DNA from: Selaginella moellendorffii | Lineage: Eukaryota; Streptophyta; Lycopodiopsida; Selaginellales; Selaginellaceae | Direction: 5' to 3' | Assembly: GCF_000143415.4 (NCBI RefSeq) | Contig: NW_003314305.1 | Coordinates: forward strand, 1,504,101-1,568,100 | Length of the DNA stretch: 64,000 bases | Part shown: piece by piece, positions 11,424 to 21,950 of the stretch | Numbering within the stretch: position 1 is the stretch's first letter | Layout: each line of letters opens with the position of its first letter | Made by a program: the position numbers and the translations under genes | The notes under the pieces: generated by a model | What the model saw: only the letters and a program-made list of their open reading frames with translations | The model's database searches: none | Told to the model about the DNA's origin: nothing

Positions 11424-12179
11424 TTTGCAAAACACAAATGTAAGAGAGAACAGAAGTGAAGAATGATAATTTCTAAGGACCTCTGCCTCCAACTTATATC
11501 CAATGTTAATCAGCAATGAGAATACTAACAAGTCGTTAGTATCCAAGATAATCAGACTTATTAATAACAACCATTCCAAGCATATGCAATTTCGACAAGA
11601 GACTGGAAGTCTTTGCCAACCTAACAGCAACAGATGACTAGTTATCTTCCAAGCATATGTATCTCAAACAATACGTGAAAAACACGTTGCGACTGTTGAC
11701 TCAACAACGCTCCATCCAGCCCGTCATGACCTCAAAGGACTCGTAACAAAATCTTCTCAAAGGATGACCTTGACTGCCGTTCGGTTTATGGACAAGCCAG
11801 CTCGGCAGTCCGGGCCATGAGATTTCTTCAATCATCGATGCACGATGACAGACTGAGATCAATCCATGGGGTTTGAGAGTCATTATATTCGTTTCCTGGT
11901 AGATTCACGTCATCTCACTCTAGAACATTATCTCTAAGTTATGTACTTGTAGTCATAAAGTCTCAAAACGATGATTACTTATCTGGCTTTTGAGTTGTGC
12001 TCAAGTTTGTGTTAACTTAAGTGCTAGTAACTATGTTGCTTCTTTGGTTTTAACCAAAATTTATTTGTTGTAAGTAGTATCCAGGTCTGAAAGTAAAAGT
12101 AAAGCTAAAAGTGAAACTCAATTTGTCCACTAGCATTTAAAACTCCCCAAACATGGTAAGAAGCTATGTTAACATATGA
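11424..12179. repeat. MTPSL upstream flank
   Basis: No gene. It is the upstream side of MTPSL copy C and matches 34322-35085. It holds the recurring GTTGAGTCAACA-type block also seen at 1190, 1480 and 16430-16660. Confidence 0.6.
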
Positions 12180-13565
12180 TCAATCATTGGGGAATCTAAG
12201 TAGAGTAATTTGATATTCCGTGTAGACGAGGACTAAGAACTTGGTGATCTCTTGCGAGACGATCTTCCACTGCGTGTTCTTGCCGCTCTGGTTGTGATCC
12301 GGGTGGTAGAGCCGCAGCGCCTTCTTGAGCGCCGATCATGGCGACTGGACGCTCTCGTCGACGATCCGATCGCGATCCGCGGGATCCAGCCCCGGCGGCG
12401 GATGCTCCGCGAGGAGAAACTCGAGGAACTTGGACAGGTTGTGCTTGTTCTTGGCGAAATTGGCCTCGAGGCGCATGGAAACTTTGGTCTTGAGCTCCTC
12501 GTGATCCCTCTTCCTCATTGCCAGGGCCTGGTACGCGCTCTTCATCCTCTCCACGAGCTCGGAGAAATTCTTCCTCCTCTTGTGCTGGAGCAGTGAATCG
12601 CCAATGGCGATGGCGCTCGTGTAGGCGCTCTCGCCCTGTTCTTCCAGCCCCAGCGTGACGAGGAGCTGCCCCACGCCTCCCAGCGCGAGAACCCGCGCCT
12701 CCTCGTCGCAATCCCTCGCCAGGCGCTCCGATTCGCGGAACTGATCCAGCGCGCTCACCAGGATCTCCAGCCGCTGCTCCGGATCCCGCGATCTCCCGGC
12801 CAGCTCGCGGAAATCCTCGCCCTTCTTCCTCGCCTGGATGGATTCGCACAGCCGGCGCTTGAGCTCCACGCGCCGCTGGAGCTCCCGGAGCTCGTGCCGG
12901 AAGTCGCGGAAGGCGCGGCCCTCGCATTGCGTGGCGGCGACCTCCAGCGGCGCCGCGCAATCGCTGAGGATGCCCAGCGCAGCGAGGAAGGATCTTACAG
13001 CCTCGCCCCTGTCCGCGTCCTGGATCATCTCCTCGGCCTTGCGGAGGAGAGCCTCGCAGTACGCCCTGTGAAGAACAGCGCTGGCGTGGATTGAGCCTTG
13101 GGGGTGGCGCTGGAAGATCTTGCAAGCCTTGGCGAGGCTGGATTCCGAGCCGAGAACTGGATCGCTGGCCGCGATGGCGGCAAAATCCAGCAGCGCCGCC
13201 TTGATCCACGCGATCCAATCTTTGGACTGGATCCCCGATCCGTAGGAGATGGCGTCGAGGGAATCCCTCACGGAGCTGGATAGATGGAAACTAGCGACGT
13301 CCTCGCCGCAGCAATCGTGGCAGAGGAGCGCCACCATCGCCAGCCGCCTGTGCGCCGACGGCAGGTTCTTGTGGCACCTGGATCTCTCGGCGCGGTGCTC
13401 ATCGCCATCGCCAGAGCCATGGGAAGATCGATCGAGGTGAGAGAGAGCAGAGGAGTAGTCCGCCACTGCCTTGCTCAATCGAGCATACCTCACCAGGGGC
13501 GAGAGATTCTCCGAGTCGCTCCAGAAATGCCTGTTGCCTCTCTCGCGCAGCGAAGAAGCCGCCAT
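12180..13565 (-). CDS. TPR-like protein with C-terminal J-domain remnant; in-frame TGA before the J domain
   Basis: GC-rich intronless minus-strand frame starting MAASSLRERGNRHFW (ATG at 13565). It is alpha-helical and repetitive in the manner of tetratricopeptide repeats (for example AVADYSSALSHLD and ESAYTSAIAIGDSLL), 409 residues to a TGA at 12336-12338. Directly behind that stop the same frame reads SALKKALRLYHPDHNQ and QWKIVSQEITKFL. This is the core of a J domain with its HPD motif, the co-chaperone part that stimulates Hsp70. The TGA sits where a Trp codon (TGG) would be plausible. The frame then runs into repeat DNA and ends at 12180. Its 5' end also abuts duplicated SAC sequence (13605), so the gene is boxed in by rearrangement breakpoints. 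The TPR assignment is moderate. Confidence 0.6.
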
Positions 13566-13608
13566 CTCCGCGAAGAAACCTCTCTCTCTCCCTCCCAAGT
13601 TTGCATGA

Positions 13609-13724
13609 CAGTCGGTCACGACATATTCCAGTTCTTCTACTCTGTGGTTTGGGTTGGGATTACAGCAGGAACAATGGCCCTCATTAAAGCAAATGGACGC
13701 CAGTTTTGTATCGGCTCTATCTGA
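13609..13724 (+). pseudogene. SAC phosphatase 3'-terminal exon fragment (copy 2)
   Basis: Plus-strand remnant of the last SAC exon, reading VGHDIFQFFYSVVW, GTMALIKANGRQFC and a stop. It corresponds to 7547-7680 in copy 1 but lies in inverted orientation, tail-to-tail with AUX/LAX copy 2. Only the C-terminal membrane tail survives. Confidence 0.8.
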
Positions 13725-14299
13725 CTATTGTCAAAAAAAATTATGAATGTTTTAAAATTAGGTCAAAAGTTTTGAAAGATCGAGTTTTCGCGTAAACATA
13801 ACCATATGCATTGTGGCTTTTCGATTGCTTACTTGCAAATGTAACATTTTGTGAATATGCCGACTTGTTCACCTTGTCTTGTGTGGACTGTTATGCTGGC
13901 CCATAATGCGAGTCCGCTCATCGCTGCCATCTAGATTATAATGCTTCAGGTTTATGCTGAAGGTTGTTTCCCAGCTCAACTTCGGAAAGGCAGGTTGGAG
14001 CACCTGGAGTAAAAATGAGAAATTGTGGTGTAGGAAGGAGTAAGAGGTTGAGTTGAGCTTAACTTACACCACTCAAAGCTTTCTCCCAGAATATCACGAT
14101 GTAAGCAATCCAAGGAATGATGCAGGCTCCGAATATGGCATGAGGAGCTGAGACTTGAAGGAAAGGGAATGCAAGAGCGGCTAACCAGATTGCTAGAAAC
14201 ATGTCAGGTACTCTCAACAAAGTTCTCCTTGTGAAGCTTGGTGAGTCTTGGACTTTGAAAAACTTCTCGCAGAACAGGTAGAGTGGGGAGCTCAGAATG

Positions 14300-14389
14300 C
14301 TTGGTATGGACCTCATCACTTGTCATTCGCTGTTCGTTCTGTTCAAACAGAACGAACAGCGAATGACAGGTGATGAGGTCCATACCAAG
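14300..14389. repeat. Near-perfect 90-bp palindrome (44-bp arms, 2-bp loop)
   Basis: Arms 14300-14343 and 14346-14389 are reverse complements with one mismatch, around a CA centre. The right arm corresponds to the normal intron sequence of the carrier (CTTGGTATGGACCTCATCAC on the minus strand). The left arm is its inverted copy, directly in front of the following exon. This is a foldback duplication at a breakpoint. Confidence 0.9.
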
Positions 14390-14444
14390 ATGGAAAACTG
14401 TAAAAGCTAATTGCCTTGTGCAGAAGCAACAAAACTATTGCAAT

Positions 14445-14611
14445 CCCGCGGCATGTCGTGCGACCAGTGGTGGTTTTGAGCCCGACGATTCCACACAAGG
14501 AAGAAGGAATTCTGATAGAACCTTCAAGAAGGAAAAACAAAAATATACACGCTCTTTTTTTACAATAACGTTTGTGGCCAGAAGGGAGCAAGCCATCCGA
14601 AGACTTGAGCT
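14445..14611 (-). other. Inserted amidase-signature exon fragment
   Basis: This segment is absent from carrier copies 1 and 3, where the flanking bases are contiguous. On the minus strand it encodes GSIRIPSSLCGIVGLKTT, the hallmark of amidase-signature enzymes (the Ser-cis-Ser-Lys type that includes fatty acid amide hydrolases and GatA). Upstream in the fragment a low-complexity stretch may be part of an intron. It is a captured piece of an unrelated gene. Confidence 0.75.
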
Positions 14612-15605
14612 TGTCCCGAAACTTTGACTTTGGAAACAACTTCAAAGCAGACGGATGTGACAACGTCTGGTCGCCAAAGACCCCATAGATAGTCATGCTT
14701 GCTGGCATAGTCACCATTAAAACATAAATCATGCCGTAAAACCAGGGAGTTTTGAAGTCTTCCGGTTTCCACATTGCGTCCATGAGCTCTCTGGAAAATC
14801 AAAGTTTAAAAGTCTATAAATAAAATAGAAATGACGATGACCCGCTTAAAAAATGCTTACACAGGTCTTATCTCTGTTCCAACTTCCAGAAAATTGCTGA
14901 GAGCACTAAAATATCCTGTATAGCCACAGGGAGCAAGAGACATTTGAACATCTGAGACCTTCACGACAAAGATGATGATACTACTGAAAGAGAATTATAT
15001 AGAGACACTTGCCTTTCCATGGAATAGTGCTGCAAGCCCCAGATAACATGAAGTATAAACAGTCGCAATGACTCCCAGAAAAGACCAAGCTCTGTAGTTT
15101 TGAGCGGATGGCAGAATAATGGACAGGGAGAAGAGGGCGCCAAATATCACAGTCCATGTTCTTTTTGTAAGTTGATCATTTCAAAGACAATGCTGCCATA
15201 TCATACTGCAAGTTATAAGCAGAATAAGGCGAAGTCTACAAAGAACTAAATCACTTGCTACAGCCAGCAAGCTGAATAACACACACAACGAACAGATACG
15301 GCACCATCAATACAAGAGTTGCACACCATTTGCCTAAAAGCCCAACACCTCATGCAGCTATAAAAGAAGAAAACGAATCACCAACCCGAGTAGAGTCTGA
15401 GCTAAAAGTATAATTTACCTGAGTATTGCGCTTTTGGTTGTACAGTGGGAGCGGAAGGCTTTGCTTCTTCTGATATGTCAGGTACTAGAGGATGTTAATT
15501 ATGTAAACTCCCATCAGTGCGTGGAGCACCTGAAATGCTATTGCGGAGGGCAGACCTGCTTGTGCATAAGAAAAGGGAACTGTGAGCAGAATTTCAGCGA
15601 TCTGT

Positions 15606-16040
15606 AAAACAAAACATGGAATGAATCCATTTGAAAGATCTAGAGAATGATCCAGGTATAGCTTAGTTCTGTCATTAAACATTACCCTTTTAAATTTTAA
15701 TATTAACAAAGTACTCTTATTATAATTTATATGAATTGATTTTCTTTCAATTGTTAAAAGCTTTAACATGTGAATAAGGAAAAACATTAATCACTGGAGA
15801 ATCTAAGACTCTAAGTAGAGTTAATTGATACAAGTTCTAAGTTGAAAGTTTACGATCTTGATCAGTAGTAAATCTTAGGGAGTTTTAAATTCTAAATATA
15901 GATTATTACATGCATTATGATCATCCATTTTTCATGGGTGATCACATACCATCTATTTTGGTGTGGTGTTATAACATAAATAGGCAACAACTTTTACTTC
16001 TAGCCTTAGTTCTATGGAAGTTACTACTTACAACAAATAA
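15606..16040. other. AT-rich flank of AUX/LAX copy 2
   Basis: No gene. The end at 15966-16020 is the reverse complement of 4810-4870, continuing the inverted duplication up to the assembly gap. Confidence 0.6.
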
Positions 16041-16140
16041 NNNNNNNNNNNNNNNNNNNNNNNNNNNNNNNNNNNNNNNNNNNNNNNNNNNNNNNNNNNN
16101 NNNNNNNNNNNNNNNNNNNNNNNNNNNNNNNNNNNNNNNN
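16041..16140. other. Assembly gap (100 N)
   Basis: Exactly 100 undetermined bases, the usual placeholder for a gap of unknown size. Sequence on both sides belongs to the same inverted unit, but part of the spacer matching about 4690-4800 is missing. Confidence 0.99.
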
Positions 16141-16837
16141 TCCACTACGGTGAGCAGGACAAAGAAACCAAGGTAATGACTCTTGATGTCACTCGGTCAT
16201 CTCTTGAGGAGATCCGGAGCTGTGAAGACGTGGGAGCATAAGCCAAACGGCTGCTAGAAAAAGTGGCAAAATTAGGCAGCAATATGGATGGAAAAAGAAT
16301 GAAAACAAAAGCCTGTGACTTGGAACAGCAAGGACTCTGGATAACGCCAGTCGTCAAGGTCGTCCTTTGACAAGACTTTTCTGTGAGGCCTTTTGGATCC
16401 TCATGACTGGCTGGATGGAGCACTATTGAGTCAACAGTCATACCGTGTCATTGCATGGTCGCTACTAATAATTCTGAACCTTGAATACTAACGACTTGTT
16501 AGTATTCTCATTGTTGATTAACATTGGTTCCAAACAACGGCTAGAAAAACAGCGGCAAACTTGGTTCAGCAAGAACTCCTGGACAATGCCAGTCGTGAAG
16601 GTGGTCCTTTGACAAGACTTTAGAGGTCATGACGGGCTGGATGGAGCATTGTTGAGTCAACAATCGTAACGTGTATTTCCTGTATCGTTTGAGATATATA
16701 CATATGCTTGGAAGTTACTGTTAGAGTTCCAATCTTAAATTACTAGTTAATAATTATGATTACCTTGAATACTAACGATTTGTTAGTATATATAAGTTGG
16801 AGCGCTTCAGTTCTTTCTTACATTTGTATTTTGCAAA
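16141..16837. repeat. Inverted copies of the MTPSL upstream flank
   Basis: 16141-16330 is the reverse complement of about 4440-4640. The recurring GTTGAGTCAACA block occurs twice more at about 16380-16450 and 16600-16680, so the flank is itself partly duplicated. Confidence 0.65.
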
Positions 16838-16940
16838 ATGGCTCATCGGCACCCCATCAGGCAGTGTTATCTTCCCAAGGTGCGTTGCTCCTTTCCTCTC
16901 CAAAACCACTTGGCCTACCACAAGCTATCTGTAAAATTAG
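16838..16940 (+). pseudogene. MTPSL N-terminal exon fragment (copy E)
   Basis: Plus-strand ATG followed by MAHRHPIRQCYLPKVRCSFP, matching the start of MTPSL copies B-D. Similarity ends near 16935 and unrelated sequence follows. It marks the outer end of the inverted duplication that began near 4.15 kb. Confidence 0.8.
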
Positions 16941-17814
16941 GTCAAAAAGCCCAGGTTAAAGCCCTAAAGCTTTGCATTTGGGTGAATGACTTGAGAAGAA
17001 TGAGGCTGTATGTATAGATTGCTGGGCAACAAAACAATGGGTGTTGCAAATCACTTGTGAATGTTAAATTTTTTTGAAGTATTTAACAATAGATCTTTTG
17101 AGTTCATCATATACGCACGAGAACCAGACGAAGTACCTTTCGAGAAACTACGGCCTCGAGATAATTGGGAGCAGTTAACTAATATCATACAAAAAGGGGT
17201 TGATTATTTGTTAGTTTTCAAGCTTGTATACAGGAATGCAGTGTATTATTCTTTGACGTGTACAAGGGTCATTTTAAAAAACCTGTAACTCAGAGGGAGT
17301 GCAATCATTGATGAGTGACCCCCTGGGGCTCTAGGTTACCTGGTTGTGACATGTGGTTTCATTTAATGCTGTATGAATATGGGAATTGTGTGAGAAAACG
17401 TGCTCACACTCTGCTGTGGGAAGAGATGAGGAATGAAGAGAGAGAACATGAGCTAGCTAGCTTACTAATATGGTGTGCAATTCGTAAAAGGGTGAGTGTT
17501 ACTGTGGTAGATTTCACTCACAATACAGTGTCCATGTGGCAGTTTTCTATTGGTTCAGCATTAAATATCATTTGAATGCCTCATGGATACCCCATTGGCC
17601 CGATGGGTTGATGATGTCCCCATAATATGAACAATATGCTGTATATAGATGCCATATATCATCAAGTTTGACCCCATGACATAGGGATTCATCAGGTCAT
17701 AGGGTTTAGGAGACACTTCTTTGCCTTAGCGCCTTATTTTAGTGCTCTGTTATTCTGCATGTTTCTTGGTAGTAGATGTGAAAGGTAATTTAGTTTGCTA
17801 GTGATTGGTTTCAA

Positions 17815-19190
17815 ATGTTTTTGTGGGCAATGTTGGAAGTGGCTTTGATTTACTACTCAATTGCTCTCTATGGACTTTCAAGTTCCTACCATAAGTATAG
17901 TTCCTTCCCTAGTTTACTTCAAATTTGTGTCACTAAAACTTTTTTTTCCATGTTTACTGGAAGATGTGGAGGAAGACGAGGTGGATGGCCTTCCATATAA
18001 TTTTAGTGATTTGTACTGTGGCTCTAATATGGATAGTAACAATGATGCTCTCCCAGAGGTTTGTTTAGTTTCCAGTCTCATAGATTCATGATTTGCATGT
18101 TTCTAGGCCTTCTATAATTTTTTGCAATTGAGGGGATTTAGTAGTCCAGCTGCATTTGGCACTTGGATGCACCTGAAGATCCTAGAGACTAAAACTATTG
18201 CTTACCTGGCATGCTATTTTAGAATTTCCAAGCCAACACTATACAAATATATGTGGCTTGTTGATTCAAATTGGAGAGGTGCATATTATAGAGTACCACC
18301 TGAAGAGGTACTTCATCACTTTCAAACTAACAATGCCATGAATCAAGGTGGCACAAACTGGGGGATTATCAATTCCCGATTTAACTGTCGAATTGGAGGA
18401 TACTAGTTTAGCTGATGCCAAATTTGTGAGGCCTTAGCCACTCACGATCCAAGTAGGCTGGAATAGAGGTACATGACAAGGATTCGGTGATGAATTTACA
18501 GGAATGAGAAGGCTTATGCACTTTGCCATATGGATTGTGAGTATTCTTTTATTTCTACTTTTTGTTAGCACATGTGGTAATATGTTTATTGTAGCATATT
18601 GCAAGCTTGTAAGCTATGGTTTCTATGTACATACCATTATTTGCAGAGCAACTCATTATATTGTAGCTAGCTACCTCCAAAGAATCCCATGCAATATTCA
18701 ACTCATATGTGCAGGTTGTTCATCGATTTGGAAGGCCCAAGCGCATCTGGAGCGATAATGCTCCAAAGCACAATGAGGTTGAGAGGGATATGGTCTGCTG
18801 TTGGGGTCCTACAACTAAGAGCTTCATATGTGGGACATCAACACGTAACCAGATACTCACAACGTTAGAGTGTTTCCAAATAAGGACTAAATCAAACTTG
18901 TTTTGCAGCGCATAAAACATTTGTGGAGAGAGCTCTTTGAGTGTGTGGTGTGGTTTTATAAACATCTTTTTGAGTTCATGGAAAATATAGGAATTCTTGA
19001 TATATTTAATCCATATCACAACCAAAGTCTACGTTGTGTCTTTGCTCCATACCTCAAGAAGGATATTTTATATTGGGTTGCAACCTAAAACCTCCACGAG
19101 GTCCGTCCATATCAATGTGGTGATTACTTTAGATCATTTCATGTTCCTACAACCTTATTTCAACCAATGGAACGAGAGCTTGGGTAAGAA
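17815..19190 (+). mobile_element. Decayed integrase-like (DDE-type) transposon gene
   Basis: Plus-strand coding pieces separated by intron-like gaps and stops. After an acidic leader (about 17960-18055) and a helical piece (18115-18400), the segment near 18712-18780 reads VHRFGRPKRIWSDNAPKHN and VERDMV. Next come SFICGTSTRNQ and RIKHLWRELFECV, FEFMENIGILD, and near 19090-19185 the pieces VRPYQCGDYFRSFHVP and FQPMERELG. The SDxxxEN/SDNAPxHNxVER pattern followed by a (T/S)xNQRIExLWR block is what I recall from an integrase-core family common in animal genomes. Several stops interrupt it. No terminal repeats were found by eye, so borders are unknown. Confidence 0.6.
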
Positions 19191-21950
19191 TTTTGGTAAT
19201 GTTACAGAATTCTTTATAAATTGTGTTTTTGTAGGATTATGACGGCTGTTGGTGGAAAAAATATTGAAGACCTTTCTAGACCATTTCTCTCTAATGTTGA
19301 AGGTGTAACTCTGTCAAAAGTAATCTTTAGAGCAAGAATAGAATAATTTCTTTAAATCTATTTCGTTGTGTTTGGCTACCTTATAGGCTCTTGGCACTAT
19401 TTGAAACCAGGCATTTTTTATGCATCGGGAGGGACTCAACTTGGATAAGCAATATCTATTTCATTTAAATTTAACAATGGAGTGTGCAATGGTTAATATT
19501 GTGGGTGTAAATCTACCACTTTACATCAAAAGTGTCTTGCCTACAATAACACCAGTGAAGCAACAAGCTTTGGAAAAATTATACTTGGCCATACTCAGAG
19601 AAAATTAAGTGTTCTTTAGTGTACATTTCAAATTTAAATTCAATTCTTGATTTCTTCAATTTTAGGGTTCCCACGTCTGGAATTAGGGTTTACCCCAAGT
19701 CCCCCATATTAATTGTGCCTTGGATATAGAGCGATTTTATTTTATGACATGATTTTATCAATGGTTCATTCATTCTTCGCATCATTTAACCAGAGGCAAG
19801 GCTTCTAGTGCACACTCCCCCGATTGCAAGACCACTACCCAAGCAAGAGTGCCACAACTGTGATGGTGGGTAACTTCTCCTTGATTAAGTTTGCATAACC
19901 AATCCCTTGTAGTTTCTAGGCTTGAAGCAAGAATATTACACGCCTCAACAACAATAGACATTATGCAAGAAACACTTTGCAAGCATGCAACCAAGCACTT
20001 GATGTTTCGCAATCGGTATTACTAACAGTCCCATGAGACACATGCCAGCCACTTGATTTTCCAAGCTCTACAGCAGGGACATCAACTCCAACAACATCCC
20101 ATCCGTAGTTCTTGACAACATTTGAGCAAGCAAAGCGTTGCCTAACATTGCATACACTGCAACATATGCAAAACCTCCAACATGTTTCATTCTCCTCACC
20201 TTCCTTGGAAAGTAGTAGCCCAAACGTCCGAAATAAGCAAGTCTGGATGCCTCATACCCACAGTGTTGTCCAATTTGGAATGCTACTACCAACACCAACT
20301 ACAGGACGTGCTCACGAAACTCTATATAGTGCCACTGCTACCAACCCTGCAACTCCACTAGCTGCTACAACTCTCGCAACTCCATCTACCGGTACAAGTG
20401 CCAATACTTGGCTATCTACCTCCCGAAGCAACAAGTGGTCTAGCTTGGTAAGTTTTTCATTTATACCTATCTTTTTTCCATGTGTTTTTCTGTGTAGGGT
20501 GAGTTGACAATGCCGCCACACTAGCGAGCTTATAGTTCCCCATCAGCATTCCACAACTACTCCCAATGATCGACATCATCATCTAGTGGAGCTTCGACAT
20601 CCAGATATGTTCAAGCTAACCCTCAAGGTGGGCTGCCATGTGAGCCACAAGTATAACATGACCTCATGCATTCTTCATTTTTTTTTTTTGGATTTGTTTA
20701 ATTCATTTTCATTTCACTGTGCCAGACTCTCTCACCACTTGTGGCTGCAGTGCACACCTATGCTAATAACAATCGGCAGTCCTTATCTTGTCATTATGGA
20801 CGTCGTGGCAATCGATCCAAAGTCATTAGTGGGATGTCGTCTATGACACCTTTGGTCCCCCGGCCATTCACCACAGTTCTTGTCACCAAGTGGATTGCAA
20901 TCCCGAAGACTTAGCATGTACACTTGTATGGGTAGAAAAGAGAGCCATTTATGAAGATGATAGAACTTAACAAGCTGGTAGTGGACCTCCTAGAGTGTCT
21001 CATATGGGGTGGTTTATACTCCAATTTTCCTTTTCAGCCCGGCATGGCCCAACATGTGATTCTACTATCACTCCAAGCCTCAGGAATCCAACCTTCATCC
21101 ACAACCAACCCAGCAGCATTTGTCCGGCATGCAAGGCAGTCCAATGGTGGTGAGGCCCATGCCGAGTTTGCAAAATTTGGCCTCAGCTCTATTCGGCCTT
21201 GTTACTAGCCTCCTCAAACATCATGGGGAGCTATAGCAAACAAGGCCACTGGCAACTGGGCAACAGTAATATACCTATACAATGTTATGAAGTATCTTAT
21301 TGACAAATATTGGCTAAGTTATCAAAAGTAGGCCCAAGCACTCAAGGAGAAGGATGTTCGTGAATGTAAGTCATTTTTTTTTTTAAGTTCCCTCTTCATA
21401 AATATATGTTGTGGTCTTTGCAATTATAGTTGCTACAAATACCTTGACTACAAATGATGATCCCTTGGTGATAAAGCCATTTCTCCGAAGGCTAGCCACA
21501 CTGGAACCAAACCAAGACAAGAATAATGAAGAAAAAGGTTCTGTGGATGAAGAAGACATTTTTCCATTACTGGAAGAAACTCTCCCCACACAAGACAACA
21601 TGAACATCACCGGAGTTGAAGAACAAAGTGATGGTGGGGATGAACCGCACCAAGGATCTCCGAAGACATCCTTGTCACCAAAGATAGTGGCTCTAGGCCA
21701 TGTGGCCAGTAAGAAGCATTAACATAAATGATAATTTTCTTCATTTTCTAATTTCTGAGTGTAGATAGGCCAATAATAGTGTATGACAGTGATGGTAGAG
21801 GCTTTGAAGACTATGGTGTGCCTTCACCCCCTCTTTCTAGAGGGAAGTAGCTCCACTCCACTTACTCTTATAGAGTTGCTTGACAGCTTTTTTACAGTAG
21901 AGTAAGATAATTGAAAATTGTGCCATTCAAAATTGAACTAACGTTTGCAT
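19191..21950. other. AT-rich region without a recognisable gene
   Basis: Several short open stretches (for example 19420-19608 plus, 20112-20507 plus, 21411-21722 plus) have intron-like junctions, but no family I recognise. They may be further parts of the degenerate element(s) on either side. Confidence 0.4.

Larger units (their letters stand above)
8089..12217. repeat. Large direct duplication, copy 1 (partner 31022-35121)
   Basis: This segment holds SAC exons, the helicase fragment and MTPSL copy C, and recurs in the same orientation at 31022-35121. From about 8570 to 11815 the two copies appear identical by eye, apart from a 33-bp indel. Outside that core both flanks show scattered substitutions and small indels. 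Confidence 0.85.
13829..15605 (-). pseudogene. AUX/LAX-like carrier pseudogene (copy 2)
   Basis: Inverted, damaged copy of the carrier at 5724-7448. Exons for AQILLT-like AEILLTVPFSYAQAG through KCYICK are recognisable in order on the minus strand, but exon 1 (MGNALDC) is missing. The penultimate coding part carries a 90-bp foldback (14300-14389). About 167 bp of foreign coding sequence splits FRD from IAIVLLLLH (14445-14611). The last exon has a one-base insertion plus a TGG-to-TAG change (INLKHYNL instead of INLSIIIW). It is a pseudogene. Confidence 0.85.

Noticed and set aside
12838-13724. Several plus-strand open stretches opposite the TPR/J gene
   Set aside because: High GC content opens antisense frames. 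Only the final part (13609-13724) is real, as a SAC exon remnant.
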